From assembly GCF_028583425.1 (NCBI RefSeq), contig NC_072793.1, positions 104,331,689 through 104,395,688 on the forward strand: a stretch of 64,000 nucleotides of DNA, written 5' to 3'. This DNA is from Eublepharis macularius (Eukaryota > Chordata > Lepidosauria > Squamata > Eublepharidae). The notes under the pieces are model-generated. The model saw nothing but the letters and a program-made list of their open reading frames with translations. It was not told the DNA's origin and did no database searches. Position numbers and translations under genes: made by a program. Each line of letters starts with the position of its first letter. Positions within the stretch are counted from its first letter, which is position 1. This document shows positions 35,480 through 45,915 of this stretch, piece by piece.

Positions 35480-37011
35480 ATGCCCCAACATCAAAGTAAA
35501 AAAGAGGAAACCATTGATACCGTATTCACCCCCCACCAACTAGGAGGTTACCACTCGCAGCCAAACTGCACAGACTCAAGCAGCAGACAAGGGGTGGAGA
35601 GCAAAAGTGAAAAGCGAGGTGGAAAAGGAAGGGGAGGGAGCGCCCAAAGCAAAAATGTCTCAAACGGCGGAGGGAGACTGGGTGAAAGAGGATCGATTAT
35701 ACATACCAGCTAGCCTCCGAAAGGAAGTTCTACAACGTTGTCATGATGCCTGCACCGCGGGTCATTTCGGCTACTTAAAAACTCTCCATTTAATACAAAG
35801 ACAATTTTGGTGGCCAGGTATTCGGAAAGATGTCTCCCAATATGTTTCATCATGCCCAACGTGCATAAGCGCCAAAACCAGGAAGGGGAAACCACCGGGA
35901 CTTTTACAGCCGCTAGAAACCCCAGGTAGACCCTGAGAAGTAATTTCTATGGACTTTATTACAGATCTTCCTACCTCCAAGGGTTGTTCATGTATTTTAG
36001 TGGTTGTGGATCTATTCTCCAAACAAGCACATTTTATACCTTGCACAACCATACCCACCCCAAGAAACTAGCGGAAATCTTTATGAAACACATTGTTAAA
36101 CTGCATTCTTTTCCTTCTAAGGTGATATCCGACCGCAGCGGACAGTTTATTGCCAATTTCTGGAAAGAATTACCACAATTAACAGGAATGGAGCAAGGAA
36201 TCAGTTCAGCTTTCCACCCACAAAGTGATGGACAATCGGAAAAAACTAATCAGATATTAGAGCAATTTCTTCAATGTTATATTAATTTCCAACAGGATAA
36301 CTGGGTGGAGCTTCTTCATTTTGCTGAATATTCTTATAACAACGCAGTCCACAGTTCAACAGGTGAAACTCCATTTAAAATTGTGCACGGCTACGATGGA
36401 AAAGCTTTTCCCTTTGAGCTGCCGCAAGGAAAACAACCAGTAGGAGACCTACATCAATGGTGGACTGCCCTTAGCCAACAATGGACAGCTATACAAACAG
36501 CCTTAACTAAAGCAAAAGCAGATTATAAGAAATACGCAGACTGCCACCGTGTGAAGGGATGGGAATTACACCCAGGAGACAAAGTATACATCTCCACAAA
36601 AAACCTTTGAATAGACCAAGCCAGCAAAAAACTTGCTTTGAAATATTTAGGTCCCTTTCCTATTAAGAGAGTAATCAACCAAGTGACCGTAGAACTTATT
36701 CTACCAAAGAATTTGCACCACGTACACCCAACATTCCATGTGAGTCTCCTGAAAAAAGCCCCTGCACCAGACCAATGGCATCCCTCACCAACCACCCCCA
36801 TCCCAACCATGATCAATGATCAGGTTCACTATGAAGTGGAAGAAATATTAGACTCTAAGATCAGATATAACAAGCTGTTTATCTAAATCATTGGAAGAAC
36901 TTTGAAGAAGGATATCGGGAGTGGGCGGAGTCTATCCACGTGAAAGCCCCTCGTCTCCTAAAGCAGTTCCAACAAGCATATCCAGACAAACTGGGGGGAG
37001 AGGGATCTTAA
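35480..37011 (+). pseudogene. pol remnant: integrase and C-terminal chromodomain
   Basis: The integrase zinc-binding part (His-His then CPTC, frame 35607-35936) is followed by a TGA at 35934. The catalytic core begins MDFITDLP, shifts frame near 36060, and continues with VISDRSGQF and HPQSDGQSEKTNQ, which supply the D,D,E residues. A further TGA at 36608 interrupts before LGPFPIKRV. The chromodomain starts at EVEEILDSK (about 36833), loses frame near 36884, and continues HWKNFEEGYREWA in another frame to a stop at 37009-37011. Chromodomains target integration to modified histones in this lineage (known). All lesions make it non-functional. Confidence 0.9.
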
Positions 37012-37022
37012 GGGTGGCAGAA

Positions 37023-37417
37023 TGTCAGAGCCTGTTTAACCTGAGTAACACCATGTTCAACTTTGTAGTGTTTAGCCTTCTTTCCCTCTAGGCCCCAACA
37101 CCTGCAAGGAGCCGAGTCCATGGGAAAGGAAATCCTCTTATCTGTCTGCTCGACCTTGGCGAGCTCTACGTTCCTCTGAGAAGCTTTGCTATGCGAACTC
37201 GGGGGGGAGGCTGGGCTTGGGAGTGTGAAATGTAACCACTTTCTTTCTATGAGTCATTCTTGACAATACTTTGGTTGGTCAGGTTCTCTATCCTGGAATA
37301 TGTACGTCTGGAAATGAATGCTGTTTCTTCACAATAAACCTTTTTGAAATCAAAGGACCATGTCTTCTTGCAGAAAGGGAGTGAAGCAGACTATCAATTC
37401 TGGAATGACATAGTCTG
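37023..37417 (+). repeat. 3' LTR
   Basis: Gap-free match to 31847-32241. It stops at TCTG and lacks the final ACA of the 5' LTR. A purine-rich run (CTGGGGGGAGAGGGA, 36991-37005) upstream is the likely polypurine tract, although 17 bases separate it from the LTR. No target duplication is seen. Confidence 0.9.
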
Positions 37418-37737
37418 CCCTCCGCACCAATTGTTCTGGGGAGCTCAAAAGCTTGAACAACTTTTTGTGTAAATTTTTTTGCTCCTAATAAAAGATACTA
37501 CATGGGTTTTCGTAACTGTTTGGGGGGGTTGCCTAGATCAATATGGCTGTACAACTTTTTCTAAAATCACGTATGACTTTTTTGCAACCACATTGCCAAC
37601 TCAATGTTCAGCTTGTGATTGACTGCAATTCCAAAATCCTTTTCACATGAACTACTGCCAGGTCAGGCACCCCCCATCCTATACCTGTTCATTTGATTAT
37701 TTTTGCCTAGAATAAAGTTGAAAAATCCTGAAACAGA

Positions 37738-38640
37738 GCATAAGCAAGAATTACCCAGTAGGATCATACTTGATGCAATAGACAGTAGCACGCAGTAGTA
37801 GAGTCTATGATCCCTATCTGTTTACTGATGCATCTCTTTGAGACCACTTCCTTACGGCACAACCCTTTTATCTGAGTAAAGAGCCCTCTTAAATAATTCA
37901 GTTTTGTATTGTTCGTGGGAAGCCAGGAGAGTGGGAGCTTTTGTAACCTCTTCAGGTAGGTGCTTCCATAAGGTGGGTGCTACCACAGAGAAAGCACATG
38001 TATAGGCAGCTGTTGATTTTTCCCTTGTGCAAGGTGGCACCAGCAGAGGGCCCTTTTCAGATGAGTGATGCTGCCATGGAGGAACACTGGAAGAAAGGCG
38101 GTCCTGTAGATATGCTGGACCAAGGCCCTGAAGAGCTTTGTATGTGATAGCCAATACCTTGAATTGAGCCCAATAAGAGATAGATAGCCAGTGATGTTAC
38201 TGCAGAATGGGACTAATATTCACTCTTCTCCTAGCTCTCAATAATAACTGAGCTACAGTGTTCTGCACCAACTGGAGTCTCTGAGATGACTTAAGAGGGG
38301 AAACCTATGTACATTGTGTTACAGTAGTCAAGTCTTGATGCTACCCTAGCAATAATCCAGGTGGCCAGATCAGCCATGTCAAGGTACGAGGTCATCTTCC
38401 AGGCTAGGCTGAGGATGTAGAAAGCATTTTTTTGCAGCTGCCTTAACTTGCTTTTCTAGCAATAATGCTAGATCCAGTATAAACCCTAGGCTCTTAACTG
38501 AGCCTGCAAGGGTCAGACGTACTCCACTGAAACTCTTTCAAGATCTCTGCCTTTTCAACAAGCATTACTTGAGACCTCCAGACTGATAGTGCCACTGATA
38601 AACACTCTTGTGTGACTAAGCTTACCCTCAGCTTTCCATA
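37738..38640 (-). mobile_element. L2-type LINE 3' part
   Basis: Minus-strand frame 38154-37852 has ITYKALQGLGPAYLQDRL and FSVVAPTLWKHLPEEV, matching the C-terminus seen at 31110-31215 on the plus strand. Further decayed matches extend upstream. Inactive. Confidence 0.75.
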
Positions 38641-40384
38641 AGTTTAAGAAATCCTGTATTATATAGTCAATTTCTCCATATAGTCAACCAGTCTCCAGTC
38701 ACCTGACATTTCATGCTTAGCAGAAGAGCTACACAGAGTAGCTGAAGCAATCCATTATGACAAATGAAACTAACAAACCTTAAAAAATGCAGAACCTTAA
38801 GTCTTAAAACCTGTTCTTGACATCAAATTGTCTCAGTTCAGTCTACATCTACCAGATTATCCAATACCCGTTAAAGAGCAATTATGCTGTACTTCACTAA
38901 AGTCTTTTTTGTGTGGAACCAAAATTATAATAAAAATAGTGAACAGTATGCTGCACTAGCAAAAACTGAGTACCTACCATTTTAAACAGTAAATCTTCTC
39001 AAACTGCTAATTGTTAATAACTGGGAGCCTGCTCCTAACTTTTCTTAAAAGAACTATATACAAAACAGCTAGCATCCATTCAAACTGTCAGTAAGTCAAC
39101 TGAAAATAATGGAAGTAAGACATACCAAACAAAACCCATTAGAACTTATTCCCAAGCACAAAACCATTTAATCCTGATTGTCTACAGAGCTCTTCAGTGG
39201 CAGGTCACTGTACTTGTTAAAAATCTGTATTGAAATTCAGAAAGCTTCATTCAAAATCAAGGACATACATTTTGCACATGACCACACAGAAAGCACAATA
39301 AAAAAATATTTCTACCTATTCAGATGTATGAAAAACAATGTACAATTGTATGACGTACAATGATAAAGTGTAATACAGGGAATCACCTATATTTCTTTTT
39401 TACTATAAGTGGATGGACTTAAAATCTGCTGTTTGACTGTTGAAGATCATGTACCAGGTTCTGAAACATCTATATAAGAATCTCAGAGTTCCTTATGGAT
39501 GCAATGGAGGTAGACATAATTCATTCCTGAGCCTTAAATATGTGTATCTGCAATTACCTGTTATGGCAGAACTCTCCCTTTCACACATCCTGCCACCCAC
39601 TCTAAACCTCCCTTCACAGATTTGGGGTTTCCAAGGCAGGTAAAGGCTGGGCATCATATACCACCTGTCTTGTGATGAAGAAAAGGTTGTTTAATGGGAA
39701 AAAGACTTACGTTAAATCAGGGTTGCGGCCCTATCACTGCTTTGTGTTAACAGGTAAAGCTGAGATCTAGATACACTCTGTCTAGTTGAAGAAAAGGCAG
39801 CCTTGGTGTCACAGAGTTCACCCCACTCTAAGTGCCAAGTACAATCCCTCAAGCCAGGCTTCATATCGGGTTCAATTCATACCTCTATTAGAGCAGCCAA
39901 ATGTGGATGGCCATCTGAGTTCTCAGACAGGTGAGTGGAAGGAAGAGAACTGTGGAAAGAGTCTAGGGTAGAAGAAGGTAAAGCTCTGAGGGAGAAAGAC
40001 TCTCATACACAGATTATTTCTGCATAACTAATGAGAATGCACATGAAGAGAGGGAAAAAAACATTCCCTACCTATGTAAACTTTTTCTCCTGCCCCCAAA
40101 TCCTGCATTCAGTCTTTTCCCTCACCCAACCATAGAGAACACAGTGACATAATGTAGGGCATAATGTAGGGACATTATGCCCTACATTTTTCATCCTTTC
40201 TATGATTCTGATAATTTGCCATGTCTGTTTTCATCTAGTGCACTCCTGAGTTTATGGAACAGCAAAAGGATCCAGCATTTTCTTGGTTAACATTGTAAGA
40301 GCTGTCCATGGTCCTCAAGCAGTGTTATACATTTTTTAAAAACATTCACAACAGTGACTTCTGAACAACAACAACAAAAACACA
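38641..40384. other. Intron 1 sequence; small exact hairpin
   Basis: No gene recognised. A 17-bp exact inverted repeat (40151-40167 and 40172-40188, arm AATGTAGGGCATAATGT, loop of 4) is present. Confidence 0.45.
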
Positions 40385-40458
40385 CAGTGCAATCCTAAAA
40401 AGAATTACACCAGTCTAAGCCCATTGAAAGACTGGTGTAACTCTTCTTAGGATTGCAC
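40385..40458. repeat. Small palindromic repeat, CAGTGCAATCCTA family
   Basis: Near-perfect hairpin: CAGTGCAATCCTA, then TTACACCAGTCT, a short loop CCATTG, then AGACTGGTGTAA and TAGGATTGCAC. The best-preserved copy of the family here. Confidence 0.85.
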
Positions 40459-41940
40459 CGACAGTCTCACAAAGACGGTCTGATCTACTTCCAGTTAAGT
40501 AATAGAAGTAATTCTTCCTAGCCTGGCCTGGACTAAAAAAATAGTTACCACATAAAACTTTCTGTCAGATTCCATCACTGTGGATTTTCTTTTAAAAAAA
40601 TACTACAGTACTGCTTTGTAAAGTTGGTCTTTAAATAATGAATTCTCATTGAACTCAAAATCTCCAAGATAATTTACAACACAATAAAAATGCATTAGAT
40701 ATTTTTAAAAATCTAGTATTTCAAGTAGTGTCACTGCCCTGCAACACCAGTCTCATTTATCTAGCTCAAAGTAAAAGGCCAGCCTGCAAATCTGTTCAGA
40801 AGGCTGATATACAAAACTGGTAGCCTGGGTCATCCCACTGTCTTAAGTATTGCCACTATCATTATAGGAGTGTCTGGCAATACGGACTCCATCCTCAGAC
40901 CTTCAGCACCCCCCCCCCTCCATTACTTACGAGACACAGCTGACTTCCTGTGAAAACCAAAGTCCATTGACAACATCCTGGAAAACACCATCATAGCAGC
41001 CAGAGATGCTGGGTCTCTATATATCAACATCCCTCCCAAAAGATGCACCACAAGCCATCAGGAACATTATCTAAGATAATAATGTAGCAAACTTGGCTTT
41101 GAACTTTGTTTGTCCACAGATATTCTGAATTTAATAACAGTTTATATCTTCAGATTAAGAAATTGAGAAAGAACTGCAATCCTGTGCTGGATCCAATCCA
41201 TTAGGATTCAAGCAAAATCGTAATAGTTGTAACAATATTTAATACACGAAAAACGTAATGAAGCATAATTACAATGACTATTTGAAACAAAGCTTTTAAT
41301 TTAGCTTTGTCACTACTTTTTATGGCAAAAATCCAATCTCAACACCAAAAGCAGGAATTTTAATCCAATTTCAAAAAGAAAAATATTGGCAAAATTGAAC
41401 ACCAGCTATAAATCATTCAAGTTAAAGATTGTGTTTAGGAATTGTGTAGAATTATAACTAGAATCACTGCCAGTCCTTTAATAAGACATAAGGTCTATAC
41501 CATGGGGTAATACATGGGATAATAATTTGGGCTGATTCAGAGCCAAACATCATATCATAAGAAAAAGAATGCATGTAAGGGATACTGAACACTTTCCCAA
41601 AACATACTAATTTTTACAAACTTTATAGAAGCAAAAACCTTTAAAATTTAGCATTGTCTCATAACTGAAAACTAATTTTAAAATGAGATGACACTTGATC
41701 TTTGAACTTCATCAATTAAGCATTGGTAATGTTGTTATTTTATTAGATTATAAATGTGGTGTCTAAACAGGCTTAAGACAGGCTATATATGCTAAAAGCA
41801 GTCTGCAGTAATTTGCACTGAGCTCCAAATTTCTGTAGACATGAATTTTGGATGTATCATGACAACATATCAAGCAAGAACAAAACTATGAGGACAAAGA
41901 ATATACAACAGCAGGTAGCTGCATTAAGCCTGCTGCAGCA
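40459..41940. other. Intron 1 sequence, no feature recognised
   Basis: Nothing recognised. Confidence 0.4.
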
Positions 41941-41944
41941 AAAA

Positions 41945-42105
41945 CAAAAACAGCCATGGGCATCTTAAAGACTAAGATATTTTGTAGTATGAATTTTCAT
42001 GAACTAGATCCTAGTTCATCAAATGTATCAGATGCACTTAATGGGCTCTAGTCCATGAAAGTTCATGCTACAATATGTTAGTCTGTAGGGTGCCCCAGGA
42101 CTCCT
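41945..42105. mobile_element. Penelope-like tail fragment, palindromic and diverged
   Basis: Inverted (GGGCATCTTAAAGACTAAG) and forward (GTCCATGAAAGTTCATGC, TGTTAGTCTGTAGGGTGCC) tail pieces face each other. The central arms ATGG and CCAT pair where the complete copies have GAGAA and TTCTC. Confidence 0.55.
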
Positions 42106-43635
42106 TTTCATATTCAGAACAAACATGATACACTTCTTTGAACAATGTATTGGGCCAAAGTTATCAGTTTGCAGATACTATAAAACCCAAGACTAACGCC
42201 TGGGCTAGGCAGCTGAGAGATAATCTCAGGTATCAGGGTTGGAAAAAAGGCTTGAAAACCTAGAGGTGTTAGAGTAGATGGTACCAATAGTTTGAAAAAG
42301 GTTAGCTCGTGTTTAGTATCCAACACATAGGTCTTTGTAAATAATACAAAAGAGTAACATGACAGACACTGCACAGTACAAGTCAGAATGAACTAAGAAG
42401 CAATTTGGACAGCAAATATTAAAACTGGTAGTGCAATCCTAGGAGGAGTTTCAATGGACTAAAGGTGCCCTTAAGAGAAGTGTTAACATTAAATTGCAAT
42501 AAAAGATATGGAAAGGTATAACTATCCTTTCCAGAGAACTAATCACAGACTATAAGCCATTTTCAAAAAGCACTCCATAGTTTATAATTGTGACTGACTC
42601 CCACTAGATTCACAGTACTGGACATCCTAAAGCAAACGGCACTGTATCCAAAATCTGAGGACTGAAGGAATGGGAACATAAACAGCAACAGCAGCCACTT
42701 CTCACAGAATTCTGCCTGTACATAAAACAAGTTGTCATATTTATTCTTATAGAAGCGCTAGTACACACTTTCCCAGATTTTATTTTTAAAGAAGCCACTT
42801 TCCTGAGTTTAAGCATCTAAAGACAGGTGAAGAATGACACAATTCCAATACTTAGACAACTAATAAAAGGAAAATGAGAACTGATTAACCGAAGCACGGG
42901 TGACCCTCCCCCCAATCCAATTAACAAAATGTCAATATTTATTTCTGAATAATTGTGATAGTAATTAGATTTTTAAAAGTTAGTGTGGTATACATGTTAG
43001 AGTGCTGAAATAGGATCTGTGCATCCTGAGTTCAAATACTTTCACAGAAGTTGTTTGGTGACAATACAACGATTATATCTCTAATCCATGTTGTAAAGCA
43101 ATGAGGACCCAGGTAAACTATACTATGCTCTTCAGAAGAAGGGCAATAGGAGCTTGCTTAAGTATAAGAATGCCAACTAGAGAGAATGATAATTGTGTAA
43201 CATGATGCATTAATAGGATAGGATTGGGGTAAGTGGGGTAAGAAGGAAGCCATGCAAAGCAGAATACATTTTTAGGGAAAGGCAGTGACTTCTTGCAAAT
43301 GTATTATCTGACAAGCAATGTTCAATGAATTGCACAGGAAAGGGAATAGTTATATCCGTAACAAGTACCATGCAGTTAAAAGAGAAAGTTAACAATGATG
43401 CTTTAGAATAGAAGGGTTTCCAGCAACAAACTAATGTACTCTTGCACTTACTGCAAGAAACCTACAACTACTCTCCTTGAAACCCAACAACCTTACTACA
43501 CATTTATAACAGGTAGACGTGCTTACTTGGTTGTACCAACAAAATGCCTTCTGTGTGTCTCAAGGCATTGGTCCGTTGCATGTTTTAACATTCAGTCATA
43601 TTTTAGGAGATCAGCGCAGCATATGCAATTTTCCA
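42106..43635. other. Intron 1 sequence with a half copy of the CAGTGCAATCCTA repeat
   Basis: AGTGCAATCCTAGGAGGAG at 42431-42449 is half of the palindromic repeat. Nothing else recognised. Confidence 0.4.
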
Positions 43636-43790
43636 TTTTATCCTAACAATTCTATGAGGTTAGTTAGACTGACAGAAATTTATTGCCTCGGTGTTACCCA
43701 GTAAACTTCGCACTGAATAAAGGATTCCAACCAAGATCCCCCACCCCTTTCCAACACAGTATCTTCTCTACCACATGGGTTCATTATATC
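43636..43790 (-). mobile_element. CORE/MIR-like SINE fragment
   Basis: The phrases CAATTCTATGAGGTTAG and TTACCCAGTAAACTTCG correspond in order to the middle of the SINE at 20826-21078. Diverged. Confidence 0.5.
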
Positions 43791-44121
43791 CTGCTTTATA
43801 ACAATTGTAAATAGAGACTGCTGTAATCCATCCGTCTACAACTGAACAAGCAGAAGAGGGCGTGAAGTAGTCTAAAAAACCGTGACCCGACGGGAGGGCA
43901 TGGGAGAGGAGGGCGGAGAGGGAATCCGGCAAGATACAGGGGAAGCACTTACAGGAGAACAAAGCCAGGCAGGCGACACTGATCTTTTCAGGTATCCTGG
44001 GGCGAGCGAGAGCGACCCAGATCAACAGCCAGGGAGACATAAGAGCGGGTGAAGAGAATGTGAGAGTGTCTCGGGCATGGCTCAGTAACGGCGGCGGGTC
44101 CTGACTCCTGAGCCGAGCCTG

Positions 44122-44208
44122 ACAATGCAATCCTATGCAAAGTTACCCCCAGTCCGAACTGATTACAACTGGTTTAGCGTGGCGGGGCTGCGCATAGGAT
44201 TGCACTGT
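44122..44208. repeat. Small palindromic repeat in the CpG island (intron 1)
   Basis: Ends ACAATGCAATCCTATGC and GCATAGGATTGCACTGT are inverted repeats of the same family as 7153-7215. The interior is diverged. It lies about 170 bp downstream of the exon 1 donor, within the CpG-rich region. Confidence 0.75.
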
Positions 44209-44381
44209 GAGCGACAGCGCCCTTGCCGAAGGAAAACTCGCTGCAAGCGACCGGAAAAGGCGAGAGGGAGTTCGGACAGGAGAGGCGGCAGGAGTGCCCG
44301 AGGACGACGGGGCGGAGTGGAGGGCGCGAGGGGAAGGGTCAGGTGCGGCGCCAGGGAGGCGGCGGAGGGCCAGGGACTCAC

Positions 44382-44583
44382 GCATGAGGGTGCTGAAGGC
44401 CACCACTCCGAGCAGCCCCTGAAGGAAAATGCCAAAGCTGTCCATCAGGGCCCCGTTCTTGCAGCCGCCGTAGCCTGGCCCGGCCCCCGACGACGACGAG
44501 GAGGAAGCCGCGCCGCTCCCTCCAACCGCCGGCGGCTTGGCCGTGAGGGCGCTGGATGCGCTGGGGGCGTGGGAGCCCCCCAT
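44382..44583 (-). CDS. STIMATE: STIMATE (TMEM110) exon 1, coding part
   Basis: This is the first coding exon of the ER multi-pass membrane protein that binds STIM1 and promotes store-operated calcium entry at ER-plasma membrane junctions (known role of the family). The ATG is at 44583-44581. The exon gives 67 codons plus one base, then a GTGAGT donor at 44381-44376. Residues 1-41 are a low-complexity Ser/Gly/Ala/Pro tail with six serines in a row, which varies in this family. Residues 42-67 are the conserved core: Cys, then [19 protein letters not shown] as a first membrane helix, ending STLM. The split codon is completed by exon 2 to give Leu. I recognise the gene from memory of the conserved helix and of the following exons; the continuous phases of four exons support it strongly. 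The exon lies in a CpG island. A long frame on the opposite strand here is a GC-rich shadow. Confidence 0.9.
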
Positions 44584-44980
44584 CGTGGACCAAGCAGCCG
44601 CGCCTGAGGGGACGAATCATACACTGCGCAGCACTTCCGGGAAAAGGGGAAAGGGGCGCCACGCGAGGCGCTGTGCGTCGGTGCCGCCGTAGGACGCTAC
44701 TCGATGCCGATTGGCTTAGCTGGAGGGCTCGAGGAGGAGCTAGCGGAGAGCTCGATCCGGGGCGGAGCTTAGTCTCTTAAAGTTCCAAGTCGAATGGAAA
44801 GGTGGTGGATTGTAGTTTGTAGTGGTTTGTCTCTGTTCTTGGCTGGAAGAGTAAAAGACGACGCAGCGCTCCCTCCGGGTCGCTCCCCTTTCCCTGCTGC
44901 GCCTTTGCGCTCAGTTGTGAAGTCAATGGAGACTCCTTACCGGGGGAGGGGGGAAAGCCTTATCAGTCCTTCCTCTGAAT

Positions 44981-45184
44981 AGGAACGAATTGAACGGGGA
45001 GGAGGCAGGTTTCAAGCAAGGTGAAGTAGACAATATCCTTCCTCTACTGGCTTCCCCTCAGGTATCGGAATTTATTGTATAGCACAATCTGAAGACTCCG
45101 CATGACGAAATCGAAACTAAAAATTACAATATTAACTTTGAAAAGTCCGAAATGTGTACATTTTGCTGAAGTTGCAGTAGTTCG
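44981..45184. other. Non-coding sequence upstream of STIMATE
   Basis: GC content falls to background; nothing recognised. Confidence 0.4.
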
Positions 45185-45362
45185 TAAACTTTTAAAAGCT
45201 GAATTTGGGCCCAGTAGAATCCTAAAAGATCAACTAGATTTCCGGGGTGAAAGAGTCAGAACTCCCTTTGTTAGGTAACTCTCAAAATTTAGTTGGTCTT
45301 TATGGTGCTACTGGACCGGATCTTGTTATTCTACAGACGGACACAGCTACACACTTGAAACA
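45185..45362 (+). mobile_element. Penelope-like tail fragment
   Basis: Contains inverted CCCAGTAGAATCCTAAAAGA and forward TTAGTTGGTCTTTATGGTGC plus CTACAGACGGACACAGCTAC, in family order. Confidence 0.6.
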
Positions 45363-45903
45363 AACTTTTTAAAGCTGAACTCACTTCTAAATTTACTGTT
45401 ACTGTTTGGCACCTGCTTGCAAGATAACTTAATGTTACTTTGTTCTTGTCTGACATAAAAAAATAAGATTCACATCAGTTAATAGTAAACGAATTTATTT
45501 TTCATTTCTAGTACTCCTAAAATATAGCTTTACTGAGCAACAGGTTGCATTTCATGACTGTTCTGTACATTATGCAGAGACAACCCAAGTTTGCCATCAG
45601 GTACCCCAGAGCTTCCTCTTTCAGCTCAGCTTGATTTGCTCTTTCCTGCTGCCCTTAAGGCCCATCTATGACCCAACCCACAGTCTAAGGAAAGGGTCCT
45701 CTAGCTCTACCATATTAAATATATTATTTCCTAGCTCTCCTGGCTGAACCAAAACTGGTTGCTGACAGACTAACAAGGGGCAGACTAAAGTTGGGAAATA
45801 GTTGGATCATGGCCACCCTCCCTCTGCTGCAGAATCTCACATCTTTTTTGAGTCTCAGGTGCTCCCAGTAGACATATTATCTCCCCAACAATGAAACACT
45901 GTC
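45363..45903. other. Non-coding sequence, no feature recognised
   Basis: Nothing recognised. Confidence 0.4.
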
Positions 45904-45915
45904 ATTTCTAAGGTA

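Larger units (their letters stand above)
31847..37417 (+). mobile_element. Chromovirus-type Ty3/gypsy LTR retrotransposon (defective)
   Basis: Two LTRs differing at about 10 of 395 positions flank gag, reverse transcriptase, RNase H, integrase and a C-terminal chromodomain on the plus strand, in gypsy order. The amino-acid style is that of Sushi-like vertebrate chromoviruses. The aspartic protease and the gag zinc knuckle are missing through an internal deletion near 34105. Three TGA stops (34912, 35934, 36608) and several frameshifts prevent expression. It lies in STIMATE intron 1, opposite to the gene. Confidence 0.95.
31600..37740 (-). mobile_element. Old CR1 LINE 3' fragment, interrupted by the LTR retrotransposon
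   Basis: CR1 3' sequence on the minus strand at 31600-31846 and again at about 37560-37740 flanks the LTR element (31847-37417). Between 37418 and about 37560 lies sequence that I cannot assign to CR1, so the junction is not a simple insertion. Confidence 0.55.
43860..44980 (-). promoter_or_regulatory. CpG-island promoter of STIMATE
   Basis: CpG-dense, GC-rich sequence surrounds exon 1 in an otherwise AT-rich region. Upstream of the start codon on the minus strand there is an ETS/GABP-type motif (CCGGAAGTGC, 44640-44631) and an inverted CCAAT box (ATTGG on plus, 44710-44714), about 50 and 130 bp from the ATG. No TATA box is evident. This is the usual architecture of a housekeeping TATA-less promoter. 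The transcription start cannot be placed exactly, so the 5' UTR end is unknown. The plus-strand side is also CpG-rich, but I see no convincing divergent gene. Confidence 0.7.

Noticed and set aside
44125..44607. 160-codon frame on plus over STIMATE exon 1
   Set aside because: Arg/Gly-rich shadow of a CpG island lying opposite a verified exon; no motif.
44794..44982. A divergent gene starting at the CpG island on plus
   Set aside because: The short frame has no recognised motif and no downstream exon could be supported.
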